Below, one piece after another: positions 7,128-14,983 of a stretch of DNA of 64,000 nt (position 1 is its first letter; the number at the start of each line of letters is the position of its first letter). The notes below the pieces were generated by a model, which did no database searches, was not told where the DNA came from, and saw only the letters and a list, made by a program, of their open reading frames with translations. Made by a program: the position numbers and the translations under genes. Source of the stretch: Pleurocapsa sp. FMAR1 (GTDB lineage Bacteria; Cyanobacteriota; Cyanobacteriia; Cyanobacteriales; Xenococcaceae); assembly GCF_963665995.1 (NCBI RefSeq), contig NZ_OY762512.1:4898001-4962000 (forward strand). The letters are read 5' to 3'.

Positions 7128-8975
7128 TTAAAGTTGGCTGCCGCATTCAGGGCAAAAATTATTGGCAGCAGGATTAGTTACGCCACAGTTGCTACAGTTT
7201 TTGTGTTCAGTAGCTTTAATTTCCTTCTGAGGTAAACCCAACATTTGAGCGTTACTTTTACCAGGAGCGATCATCGGGTAGCAGTTCTCATCCTTAGTTA
7301 CTCGTACATCCATTAGTACTGGGCCATTGTGTGCCAGCATCTCGGCAACTGCATCTGCTAATTTAGAGCGATCGCGCACAATCATCCCTTTGATACCATA
7401 AGCTTGAGCCAGAATTTTAAAGTCTGGCGCACCTATTTCCATATTAGAGGAAGAATATCTTTCTCCAAAAAAGTTTTGCTGCCATTGACGCACCATTCCC
7501 TGCCAGCCGTTATTGATAATTACGGTTTTAACGTTAATATCAAATTGCGCTAGCGTTCCTAATTCTTGAGGATTCATTTGGAAACTAGCATCACCACTAA
7601 TACAGATTGTTTCTTCATGGGGTACAGCTACTTTCGCGCCCATGGCAGCCGCTAAACCATAGCCCATTGTGCCTAAACCTGCACTAGAAATCCAGCGACG
7701 GGGACCGTTTTTAAGAAATTGAGCAGCCCACATTTGATGTTGACCAACATCAGTGGTATAAAAGGCTAGAGGAGCTTGCTTGTTCAATTCGACAATTACT
7801 TCTTGAGGAGACAAACCCTCTTCTGGATGGGGGACAGGTAGAGGATATTCTGCGCGCCAGTGATTGATTTTATCCAGCCAAGGCTTAGTTGTAACAGAAT
7901 CATAATCAGCCTCTTTTGCCCTGTCTAAGATCTGCTCTAATACTTTACGCACATCGCCGACAATTGGCACTTCAGGCAAGCGATTTTTACCTACTTCAGC
8001 AGGATCGATATCGATGTGAATTACCTTGGCACGGTTGGCAAACTCGTCTAGCTTACCCGTAACGCGATCGTCGAACCTGGCGCCAACAGCAATTAGCAGA
8101 TCGCATTCGCTAACGGCAAAATTAGCATAAGCTGTACCGTGCATTCCCAACATTCCTACCGCCAGAGGATTATGTTCATTAAAAGAACCCAGTCCCATTA
8201 AAGTAGTAGTTACTGGTATTTGAAATTTCTCTGCCAGTTCTTTAATTTGAGCATGGGCATCGGCAGCCACAGCACCACCACCCACATACATTAGAGGCTT
8301 TTCTGCTTGTGCAATTAGCTTCAAGGCAGCATTAATTTGACGAATATTTCCCCTAACCGTAGGTTTATATCCTCTGAGGTTTACTTTGCCTGGCTGCACA
8401 GGTACATAGTCAAACTCTTCGTTACCAACATCTTTGGGTATATCAATTAAAACTGGTCCTGGACGACCCGTACTGGCTATGTGAAAAGCCTCGGCAACAA
8501 TTCTTGCCATATCTTTGGCATGGCGCACCACATAAGAATTTTTGACGATAGGAGTGGTGATCCCAAAAATGTCTATTTCTTGGAAAGCATCAGTACCAAT
8601 TGCTGCACGAGATACTTGTCCTGTAATTGCCACCATCGGAATCGAATCGAGATGTGCCGTAGCAATACCTGTAACTAGGTTGGTTGCCCCTGGTCCAGAA
8701 GTTGCCAAGCAAACTCCTACTTTACCTGTGGCACGAGCATAACCATCTGCTGCATGAGAGGCTGCTTGCTCATGGCGTACTAAAATGTGCTGAACTTCTC
8801 CTCTGGCTTCGGCACGATATAGTTCATCATAGATTGGCAGTATTGCCCCTCCAGGATAGCCAAATATGTGCTTTACGCCATGACGACGCAAACTGTCCAT
8901 TAGGGCAAATGCGCCTGTCTGACGTTGGGAGGTTTGAATTGATTGTGAGCTTTTAGGAATACTTGTAGATACCAC
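7128..8975 (-). CDS. ilvB: Acetolactate synthase, large (catalytic) subunit
   Basis: A 615-residue thiamine-diphosphate enzyme that condenses two pyruvates to acetolactate (or pyruvate with 2-oxobutyrate), the first common step of valine, leucine and isoleucine synthesis. Visible are the N-terminal ThDP-binding region with [15 protein letters not shown] and catalytic Glu in [18 protein letters not shown], the central FAD-fold domain, and the C-terminal ThDP/Mg site [14 protein letters not shown] ending [14 protein letters not shown]. Length is slightly above the usual 560-600 because of a C-terminal CxxC...CxxC zinc-ribbon (NCSNCG...FCPECG) in the last 25 residues. The regulatory small subunit gene (ilvN) is not in this window. 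Confidence 0.95.
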   Translation of the reverse strand: MVSTSIPKSSQSIQTSQRQTGAFALMDSLRRHGVKHIFGYPGGAILPIYDELYRAEARGEVQHILVRHEQAASHAADGYARATGKVGVCLATSGPGATNLVTGIATAHLDSIPMVAITGQVSRAAIGTDAFQEIDIFGITTPIVKNSYVVRHAKDMARIVAEAFHIASTGRPGPVLIDIPKDVGNEEFDYVPVQPGKVNLRGYKPTVRGNIRQINAALKLIAQAEKPLMYVGGGAVAADAHAQIKELAEKFQIPVTTTLMGLGSFNEHNPLAVGMLGMHGTAYANFAVSECDLLIAVGARFDDRVTGKLDEFANRAKVIHIDIDPAEVGKNRLPEVPIVGDVRKVLEQILDRAKEADYDSVTTKPWLDKINHWRAEYPLPVPHPEEGLSPQEVIVELNKQAPLAFYTTDVGQHQMWAAQFLKNGPRRWISSAGLGTMGYGLAAAMGAKVAVPHEETICISGDASFQMNPQELGTLAQFDINVKTVIINNGWQGMVRQWQQNFFGERYSSSNMEIGAPDFKILAQAYGIKGMIVRDRSKLADAVAEMLAHNGPVLMDVRVTKDENCYPMIAPGKSNAQMLGLPQKEIKATEHKNCSNCGVTNPAANNFCPECGSQL

Positions 8976-9083
8976 GCTTGCTATCCGTTATTTAACTTGC
9001 TTATTATTTTATTGTAAAATCTATTGTCTGCTATGTAACAAAAATCAGCTTAATTTATACCTTTATATCTATAAACATTAAGT

Positions 9084-9207
9084 TATAGTCATTCCAATTA
9101 ATTTTAGAGATAGTAATTTTGTATTTAAAGAAGTTTAATACAACTCCCTACTCCCTACTCCCTACTTCTTTACTAAAGATCGCGATTGCTATAGGGACAT
9201 GACTATA
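9084..9207. repeat. MITE-like element, copy 1 (TATAGTCAT ends, heptamer core)
   Basis: TATAGTCAT (9084-9092) and ATGACTATA (9199-9207) are inverted ends. The left end continues TCCAATTAATT, identical to the element at 54252. The centre holds three tandem ACTCCCT heptamers (9143-9163). The element lies between ilvB and the next gene and contains no coding sequence. Confidence 0.55.
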
Positions 9208-9236
9208 GTTTGTCCTCCAAGTCGAGAAATAGCTAA

Positions 9237-9788
9237 TTAAAAAATGTAAATGTTCGGAGGTTGGAAATTTAAAATGCTTTCTAAATATCTTGTTAAAGAG
9301 CAATAAGTTTTGCAACCTGGACTAATTATTTGCCATCCATAACAGTTATCAGGCGATCGCCATAAGTCTAAATGCTCCACTTGAGGATCGGCATAAAAGC
9401 CTTTATTTCCTCCACCTAGAATAGCAGAACTCCAGTGAGTAAAGTAATCGTGACTAAAACGATAAATAGGAAAACTAGCAACTAAAGGCATTCCCCAACC
9501 ATCCCCAGCGACAAAGCTTTTAACTTTGCCTCCTTGCAACTGCCAAGCCAAAGCTGCGCCAAACCCTCCTACTACTCCTGCACTAAAAGCAATAAAAGTT
9601 AATGGTTGAGTTTCTAAAGGAGATAACTGTTGCTTTAACCATCGATACACATCTACGGCAGAGTAGGGCAGGTATTTATTGGTAGGTAAAATCAAGCACT
9701 GATGTTGCTCCATAAGCCTTTTGGTTGCTTGAATAAACTGCTCGCTTAACTGAGAAGAATGAATACCTGGGCAAATAATGATCGGCAT
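9237..9788 (-). CDS. Alpha/beta-hydrolase-like protein, uncharacterised
   Basis: A 183-residue protein taken from ATG 9788; an ATG three codons earlier at 9797 is also possible. The N-terminal MPIIICPGIHSSQL and the central FIAFSAGVVGG, resembling a G-x-S-x-G nucleophile elbow, suggest an alpha/beta-hydrolase-type fold, but no catalytic acid or His can be assigned with certainty. Length is short for the family. It lies 30 bases downstream of the tetR gene on the same strand, so the two may be co-transcribed. Function unknown. Confidence 0.55.
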   Translation of the reverse strand: MPIIICPGIHSSQLSEQFIQATKRLMEQHQCLILPTNKYLPYSAVDVYRWLKQQLSPLETQPLTFIAFSAGVVGGFGAALAWQLQGGKVKSFVAGDGWGMPLVASFPIYRFSHDYFTHWSSAILGGGNKGFYADPQVEHLDLWRSPDNCYGWQIISPGCKTYCSLTRYLESILNFQPPNIYIF

Positions 9789-9817
9789 ATAGCACAAGTC
9801 TATGAAATAGTACTTTA

Positions 9818-10444
9818 TTAATCTTGGTTTCTAGTAATAAGATCGGTCAAGGTTTTAATTACGCGATCGCCTTCTAATGGCACAATATCCTTACCGTGCA
9901 TCATTTCTTGGAGCATCACAAAATAAACCATTGTTCCCATCATTACTCTAACCGTGGCTTCTGGATCTGCTAATTCTAGTGCGGGATGAGATTTTAAATA
10001 CTTGGTCAGGATTTCAATAGTAGGTTTAGCCACGCCATTGACATAAGCCTTAGCTAATTCTGGGAAACGCCCTGATTCGCCAACAATGATTCGCATAAAA
10101 TCTTGGAAAGAGCGATTGTTTTGGAAATTGGCAAGCATTTTAGTTGTCATTGCTGACAACACTATTTTCGGATCTTGTTCTAAAGATTGAGGTTTCTCCA
10201 AACCCATAAACTGTTGAAATTCATCTTTAACCAAATCTTGTATCACTACATTAAATAGATTTTCTTTATCTCCAAAATGACTATACACCGTCGCTTTGGA
10301 AACTCCTGCTGACTTAGCTACTTTATCCATACTGGTGCCAGCGTAGCCATTTTGCAGAAACTCTTTCATAGCCCCTTTTAATACAGCTGCCGTCTTGGCT
10401 TCTGATTTTGTCCGTTCGGAAATTCTTTGCTTAATTTCAGTCAT
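9818..10444 (-). CDS. TetR/AcrR-family transcriptional repressor
   Basis: A 208-residue regulator with an N-terminal TetR helix-turn-helix (about residues 18-64; GYAGTSMDKVAKSAGVSKAT then VYSHFGDKENLF) and a helical ligand-binding C-terminal domain of the AcrR_C type. It is divergent from devB and an inverted repeat lies in the 109-bp gap, so it very likely represses the devBCA exporter and itself, with release by an unknown ligand. In other organisms TetR proteins commonly regulate the exporter next door. The specific inducer cannot be deduced. Confidence 0.9.
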   Translation of the reverse strand: MTEIKQRISERTKSEAKTAAVLKGAMKEFLQNGYAGTSMDKVAKSAGVSKATVYSHFGDKENLFNVVIQDLVKDEFQQFMGLEKPQSLEQDPKIVLSAMTTKMLANFQNNRSFQDFMRIIVGESGRFPELAKAYVNGVAKPTIEILTKYLKSHPALELADPEATVRVMMGTMVYFVMLQEMMHGKDIVPLEGDRVIKTLTDLITRNQD

Positions 10445-10470
10445 TTTTTTTAGGAATAAAAAAGCGTTGC

Positions 10471-10523
10471 AAAACTATTTAGTTTAGTTTGGCATAGGGG
10501 AAATAAAGCTAAACTAAACAGTT
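10471..10523. promoter_or_regulatory. Inverted-repeat operator between tetR and devB
   Basis: AACTATTTAGTTTAGTTT on the left arm (from 10473) is mirrored by AAACTAAACAGTT on the right (10511-10523), with one mismatch in the shared 13-base core. It sits between the divergent start codons and is the likely TetR binding site. Its overlap with the in-frame TTG codon at 10527 argues that devB starts at ATG 10554. Confidence 0.6.
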
Positions 10524-10553
10524 CGGTTGGATAATAAAAATGCCCTAACAACT

Positions 10554-11759
10554 ATGGAATATACAGTAGACAATAAAACAAAATCTGGCAAACCGCTAGT
10601 AAAAAAAATACCCGCGTTAATTATTGGCTTGGCTTTACTAGTCGGTGGTGTAACAGTTTATCGCTTGAGCCTAGCAAATACTTCTGAGTCGGAAATACCA
10701 GTCCAGACAATGCCAGAAATCAAAACCGTAACCGCATTAGGCAGACTAGAACCTAGTGGGGAAATAATTCAAATCTCAGTTTCTTCGGCTGCGTCAGGAA
10801 ATCGCATTAATGAATTATTGGTCAACGAAGGAGATGAAATTAAAAAGGGTCAGGTAATTGCTGTATTAGATAGTCGCGATCGCTCTTTAGCAGCCTTAAA
10901 TCAGTTCCAAGAACAGGTAAGAGTGGCACAGGCAAATCTAGATTTAGTTAAGGCGGGGGCAAAAACTGGAGAAATTCAGGCACAAGAAGCTGCGATCGCT
11001 CGTATCGAGGCAGAAAGAAGTAACAATATTATGGCGCAAACTGCTACTGTATCGCGGGTAAAAGCAGAATTAAATAATGCCCAGGTGGAGTACCAACGTT
11101 ACGAACAACTATATAAAGATGGAGCAATTTCCGCTTCCGAACGAGATAGTAAGTATTTGACATTGGCTACGGCAAAAGAGCAGGTAGCAGAAGCTCAAGC
11201 CAACCTAAACCGCATTCAATCTTCTCAACAGCAACAGTTAGCCGAAGCCAAAGCTACTTTAAACAAAATCGCTGAAGTTCGTCCTGTAGATATGGCGGTA
11301 GCAGAGGCAGAAGTTAGACAGGCTCAAGCAGCAGTCAAAACTGCTCAAGCCGAATTAGATCGCGCCTACATTAAATCACCCCAAGCAGGAACGGTAATCA
11401 AAACTATGATTCGTCCAGGAGAGATAGTAAAGAGCGATGAAGGTATCGCCAGGATTGGACAAACCAAAGAAATGTATGCAGTAGCCGAAGTATACGAAAG
11501 CGACGTTAACAAGGTCAAGCTAGGACAACCAGTGACAGTTACTAGTAGTGCTATAGACGGAAAACTACAGGGAACAGTAGAAAGAATTGGCTTGGAAATT
11601 GAAAGACAAAACGTAGTCAACACCGACCCCACTAGCAATATAGATGCCAGAGTTGTGGAGGTCAAAGTCAAGCTAGACCAAGCATCCAGTCAGAAAGTAG
11701 CAGGACTGACTAATTTACAGGTGAACGTGAGAATTGAAGTAGGAAGTAGGAAGTTTTGA
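10554..11759 (+). CDS. devB: DevB/HlyD-type membrane fusion protein of an ABC exporter
   Basis: A 401-residue protein from ATG 10554 (410 residues from the in-frame TTG 10527). It has one N-terminal transmembrane helix (LIIGLALLVGGVTVYRLSL), a lipoyl half (ISVSSAASGNRINELLVNEG), a long coiled-coil hairpin (about residues 110-260, rich in Ala/Gln/Glu), the second lipoyl half AYIKSPQAGTVIKTMIRPGE and a beta-barrel. This is the periplasmic adaptor linking DevC/DevA to TolC. In heterocystous species DevBCA exports envelope glycolipids; the substrate in this organism is unknown. The last codons are formed by two AGTAGGA heptamers. Confidence 0.9.
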   Translation: MEYTVDNKTKSGKPLVKKIPALIIGLALLVGGVTVYRLSLANTSESEIPVQTMPEIKTVTALGRLEPSGEIIQISVSSAASGNRINELLVNEGDEIKKGQVIAVLDSRDRSLAALNQFQEQVRVAQANLDLVKAGAKTGEIQAQEAAIARIEAERSNNIMAQTATVSRVKAELNNAQVEYQRYEQLYKDGAISASERDSKYLTLATAKEQVAEAQANLNRIQSSQQQQLAEAKATLNKIAEVRPVDMAVAEAEVRQAQAAVKTAQAELDRAYIKSPQAGTVIKTMIRPGEIVKSDEGIARIGQTKEMYAVAEVYESDVNKVKLGQPVTVTSSAIDGKLQGTVERIGLEIERQNVVNTDPTSNIDARVVEVKVKLDQASSQKVAGLTNLQVNVRIEVGSRKF

Positions 11760-11831
11760 GAACTGAGGATCGACAAACAGCTATTAATTGCCCGTTGTTA
11801 ATTATCAATTGTCCTGATCAATTTAAAAATC

Positions 11832-12998
11832 ATGTTCAAATCATTAAAAAATCGTACCCCACTAGGTTTGTTACAGCTTAAGCACAACAAGATAAAAATG
11901 TTTACAGCATTAGCGGGAATTGCCTTTGCAGATATCTTAATGTTTATGCAGTTGGGATTTAAAGATGCTTTGTTTACCAGTAATACCCAATATTCCAGGA
12001 TGCTTAATGGGGACATTGTTTTACTCAGTACCCAAGCAACTAATTTCAACGAGCTATATACCTTTCCGCGACGGCGACTTTATCAAGCGATGGATGTGCC
12101 TGGGGTAGAATCAGCCGAACCTGTTTATATTGGTTCTCTTGCTTGGCGTAATCCCCAGACCAAAGAAAAGACCTCGATGATGGTAATTGGTTTCGATCCA
12201 GAACGTCCCGCATTTGATTTACCCGATGTTAATAGTCAGCTAGATAAAGTCAAAATTCCCGACACAGTACTATTCGATCGCGCCTCCAGAGGAAAATATG
12301 ACGAGGTAATTGCTCAAGTAGAACAGGGACAAACTGTAGCTACCGAAAGCGATCGCACTACCGTAACCATTACTGGTCTATTCGAATTAGGTGCTTCTTT
12401 TGCTGATGATGGGGCATTAATGACAAGCGACCAAAACTTTCTGCGTTTATTTCCGAGAAAGGAACAGGGAACACCTAGTTTGGGTCTTATTGACCTTGAG
12501 CCAGGACAAGATCCAGTAGCAGTAAGACAGGCTTTAAATATTCATCTGACTGAAGATGTTCGGGCATATACCCATGAGGAGTATGTTGAGAAAGAAGTAG
12601 CTTACGTTCAAAAACGTACTCCTATTGGTTTTATATTTACCTTGGGGACAACAATGGGCTTTATTGTCGGTATTGTCATTGTTTATCAGGTTCTCTCCAC
12701 CGATGTCAACGACCACATCGCAGAATACGCCACTTTCAAAGCAATGGGCTATAAAAATTCTTATCTTCTATTTGTGGTGCTTGAGGAGGCTCTAATTTTA
12801 TCTTTTGCAGGTTTTCTTCCCAGTGTGGGACTGGCGATAGGATTATATCAATTAACAGCAGCAGCAACTGCTTTACCCATTTTCATGCCTGTATCTAGAG
12901 CAATTACAGTTTTGATTATGACGCTCGTTATGTGCGGTATTTCAGGAGCGATCGCCACTCGTAAGCTTCAATCAGCCGATCCTGCCGATATATTCTGA
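11832..12998 (+). CDS. devC: DevC-type ABC exporter permease
   Basis: A 388-residue MacB/FtsX-type permease of the DevC family. It has an N-terminal membrane helix after FKSLKNRTPLGLLQLKHNK, a large extracytoplasmic domain (about residues 60-255), and three C-terminal membrane segments ending AIATRKLQSADPADIF, the conserved DevC tail. It pairs with DevA (ATPase) and DevB (adaptor). A PIN/RHH toxin-antitoxin pair separates it from devA, and a second, diverged copy of its last 17 codons (including the stop) is found just before devA at 13795-13845. Confidence 0.92.
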   Translation: MFKSLKNRTPLGLLQLKHNKIKMFTALAGIAFADILMFMQLGFKDALFTSNTQYSRMLNGDIVLLSTQATNFNELYTFPRRRLYQAMDVPGVESAEPVYIGSLAWRNPQTKEKTSMMVIGFDPERPAFDLPDVNSQLDKVKIPDTVLFDRASRGKYDEVIAQVEQGQTVATESDRTTVTITGLFELGASFADDGALMTSDQNFLRLFPRKEQGTPSLGLIDLEPGQDPVAVRQALNIHLTEDVRAYTHEEYVEKEVAYVQKRTPIGFIFTLGTTMGFIVGIVIVYQVLSTDVNDHIAEYATFKAMGYKNSYLLFVVLEEALILSFAGFLPSVGLAIGLYQLTAAATALPIFMPVSRAITVLIMTLVMCGISGAIATRKLQSADPADIF

Positions 12999-13047
12999 GT
13001 GACACTATATACGGTGCTATATTGATGTCGCAGCTATAATTATTTTA

Positions 13048-13455
13048 ATGCGAATTGTCGTAGATACAAACGTTGTTTTTGAAGGTTTGACTAAACAAGG
13101 AGGTGCATCGGGTTTATTAATTGATATTTGGCTTGCGGGTTTATTAGAGGTACATATTTCTAACGCTTTAGCTTATGAATATGTAGATGTCTTATTCCGT
13201 AAGCTTTCTCAATCCCGTTGGCTAAAATTGCAGCCAGTTTTAACAACATTAATTAGCAAAGCTAAGTTTGCTCCTATTTACTATTCTTGGAGACCTACTT
13301 CACCAGATCCAGGAGACGATTTAGTAATTGATTGTGGAATGAATGCAGCAGCAATAGTAGTGACATTAAATATCAAAGATTTTCGTAGAGCGCAAGAATC
13401 ATTAGATTTACAGATAATGACTCCCACAGAATTAATCATTGAGTTAGCAAAGTAA
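13048..13455 (+). CDS. PIN-domain toxin (putative RNase, COG1569 type)
   Basis: A 135-residue PIN-fold protein beginning MRIVVDTNVVFEGL, where the DTN motif supplies the first catalytic Asp. Further acidic residues are in EYVDVL, DPGDDLVID and the C-terminal NIKDF. PIN toxins cleave RNA in a Mg-dependent way. It is followed 12 bases later by a ribbon-helix-helix protein, forming a toxin-first TA pair. The pair interrupts the devBCA operon, with 49 bases between the devC stop and this start, and probably arrived by insertion. Confidence 0.85.
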   Translation: MRIVVDTNVVFEGLTKQGGASGLLIDIWLAGLLEVHISNALAYEYVDVLFRKLSQSRWLKLQPVLTTLISKAKFAPIYYSWRPTSPDPGDDLVIDCGMNAAAIVVTLNIKDFRRAQESLDLQIMTPTELIIELAK

Positions 13456-13466
13456 ATAAGGAAGAT

Positions 13467-13793
13467 ATGAGTAGATTGACATTGAGATTACCAGAAACAT
13501 TACATAAACAGTTGTCAAATTTGGCAGAAGGAGAAGGAATTTCTTTAAATCAGTATATTGTTTACGCATTAACCCGCCAAGTAAGTTCTGCTTACACAGT
13601 GAAAACTATCTCAAAAGAAAATATAGAGAAACAGCAAGAGAATTTTAATAAACTATTAACACAGCTAAAAGAAGTCGATGCAGAAGAGATTGAAAAGGTA
13701 TTATCTCAAAGAGAGGTTGTTAATCCTGAACCAGAATTGACTTTAGATACAATTCATAGACTCAAGGCAAAAATTCAAAATAAAGGACTATAA
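13467..13793 (+). CDS. Ribbon-helix-helix antitoxin partner of the PIN toxin
   Basis: A 108-residue protein with an N-terminal Arc/CopG-like ribbon-helix-helix: beta-strand SRLTLRLPETLHKQLSNLAE, then helix GISLNQYIVYALTRQV, as in HicB-C and CopG DNA-binding domains. The C-terminal half is charged and helical and would wrap the toxin. It should autorepress its operon. It ends one base before a duplicated fragment of the devC 3' end. Confidence 0.8.
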   Translation: MSRLTLRLPETLHKQLSNLAEGEGISLNQYIVYALTRQVSSAYTVKTISKENIEKQQENFNKLLTQLKEVDAEEIEKVLSQREVVNPEPELTLDTIHRLKAKIQNKGL

Positions 13794-13794
13794 A

Positions 13795-13845
13795 GCGATC
13801 GCCACGAGAAAGCTGCAATCAGCCGATTCCGCAGACATCATTTGA
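13795..13845 (+). pseudogene. Duplicated 3' terminus of devC (17 codons)
   Basis: This stretch encodes AIATRKLQSADSADII and a stop, matching the end of devC (12948-12998, AIATRKLQSADPADIF) with 14 of 16 residues identical but about 11 nucleotide differences, mostly synonymous. It has no start and is a remnant. It implies that the TA pair lies between two devC-derived ends, either from insertion with a donor devC tail or from recombination of two devC paralogues. Confidence 0.75.
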
Positions 13846-13850
13846 TAAAA

Positions 13851-13878
13851 GCTCTTAGCTCTTAGCTTTTAGCCATCA
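13851..13878. repeat. STRR-type tandem heptamers
   Basis: GCTCTTA, GCTCTTA, GCTTTTA and GCCATCA follow each other exactly, then a partial unit. These are short tandemly repeated heptamers of the kind described in cyanobacteria. Confidence 0.5.
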
Positions 13879-13910
13879 GCTTTAAGATACTTACCATCCA
13901 ACAACCAATC

Positions 13911-14660
13911 ATGAACAATCAGCAAGTAACAAATAAAGCAGTAATAGACATCCATAATTTAGATTACTATTTTGGTAAGGGTGAACTCCGCAAACAGGTA
14001 TTATTTGACATTAATTTAGAAATAGATCGCGGTGAAATAGTTTTAATGACTGGCCCTTCGGGTTCGGGTAAAACTACTTTATTGACCTTAGTTAGTGGAT
14101 TGCGATCCGCAGGCTGCGCGACAGCGCAATCGCCCCAGTCGGGAAGCTGCAAAATTCTCGGCAAAGAACTTTGTGGCGCGAGTTCAATTGAATTGGTACA
14201 AGCTAGACGCAATAACGGTTATATCTTTCAGGCGCATAACTTACACAACAGCTTAACCGCTAGCCAAAATGTGCAGATGGGTCTAGAGGTACACGGTAAG
14301 TATTCTAAAGTGGAAATGCGCGATCGCGCATCAGCCATGCTAGAAGAGGTGGGTTTGGGCGAGCGAATAGATTACTACCCCGATGAATTATCTGGGGGTC
14401 AAAAACAACGTGTGGCGATCGCACGGGCTTTGGTTGCTCGTCCTGCGATCGTTCTGGCTGATGAACCTACAGCAGCATTAGATAGTAAATCGGGTCGAGA
14501 TGTAGTGAATATCATGCAAAAGCTGGCAAGAGAACAGGGCAGCACAATCCTTTTAGTTACCCACGACGATCGCATCCTTGATGTTGCCGATCGCATTGTT
14601 CACATGGAAGACGGCAAATTAATCAACAATTTGGTCAAAGAAGTAGTAAGTAGAAAGTAG
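13911..14660 (+). CDS. devA: DevA-type ABC exporter ATPase
   Basis: A 249-residue ABC ATPase of the MacB/LolD/DevA class. Walker A is GPSGSGKTT (residues 48-56), followed by a Q-loop in the YIFQAHNL region, signature LSGGQKQR, Walker B IVLADEPTAALDS and the H-loop VTHDDR. It energises the DevC permease. Between Walker A and the Q-loop, residues about 64-76 (SAGCATAQSPQSG) are an in-frame insertion of a HIP1-like repeat (14102-14134), where family members have a short turn. The last codons are made by AGTAGTA-type heptamers. The intervening TA pair may reduce coupling to devB-devC. Confidence 0.92.
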   Translation: MNNQQVTNKAVIDIHNLDYYFGKGELRKQVLFDINLEIDRGEIVLMTGPSGSGKTTLLTLVSGLRSAGCATAQSPQSGSCKILGKELCGASSIELVQARRNNGYIFQAHNLHNSLTASQNVQMGLEVHGKYSKVEMRDRASAMLEEVGLGERIDYYPDELSGGQKQRVAIARALVARPAIVLADEPTAALDSKSGRDVVNIMQKLAREQGSTILLVTHDDRILDVADRIVHMEDGKLINNLVKEVVSRK

Positions 14661-14676
14661 TAAGTGGCAAGTAAAA
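14642..14676. repeat. STRR-type tandem heptamers overlapping the devA stop
   Basis: Five consecutive units AGTAGTA, AGTAGAA, AGTAGTA, AGTGGCA and AGTAAAA run through the devA stop codon. The end of devB (11738-11751) has two AGTAGGA units in the same position. Confidence 0.5.
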
Positions 14677-14705
14677 AGTTATTTTCGCTAAAAAAGGAGT
14701 GAAGA

Positions 14706-14930
14706 GTGATACAAGAAAAGCAGCTTATCCAAGCTTTTTGTATGGGTATAGCTATTGCAATAGGCGCAACCATAGCCCAGGCATTAAATTCGACAAGGGA
14801 CATTATAAACCCTCTCAAAAATCAATCCCTGACACAACCAATCTCAATCCCAGTCCAAATTACTTATTGTTGCCAACACAAGCTAAGGAAGTTGAGGTCA
14901 ATATTCAAGAGCCAATTAAATGCTCAGTAA
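14706..14930 (+). CDS. Possible small secreted/membrane protein
   Basis: A 74-codon frame from GTG 14706, preceded by AAGGAG with a 6-base spacing. The N-terminus is a hydrophobic segment (IQAFCMGIAIAIGATIAQA) resembling a signal peptide or anchor. The rest is polar and ends in a Cys-Cys and a basic stretch. No family recognised. The +1-shifted frame in the second half also looks protein-like, so the gene may be frameshifted. It lies 45 bases after devA and could be co-transcribed with the exporter. Confidence 0.3.
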   Translation: MIQEKQLIQAFCMGIAIAIGATIAQALNSTRDIINPLKNQSLTQPISIPVQITYCCQHKLRKLRSIFKSQLNAQ

Positions 14931-14983
14931 GCATTAGCTATAAAGTTTATAGTTTATCCATTGCAATTAATTCTCACTCATTG

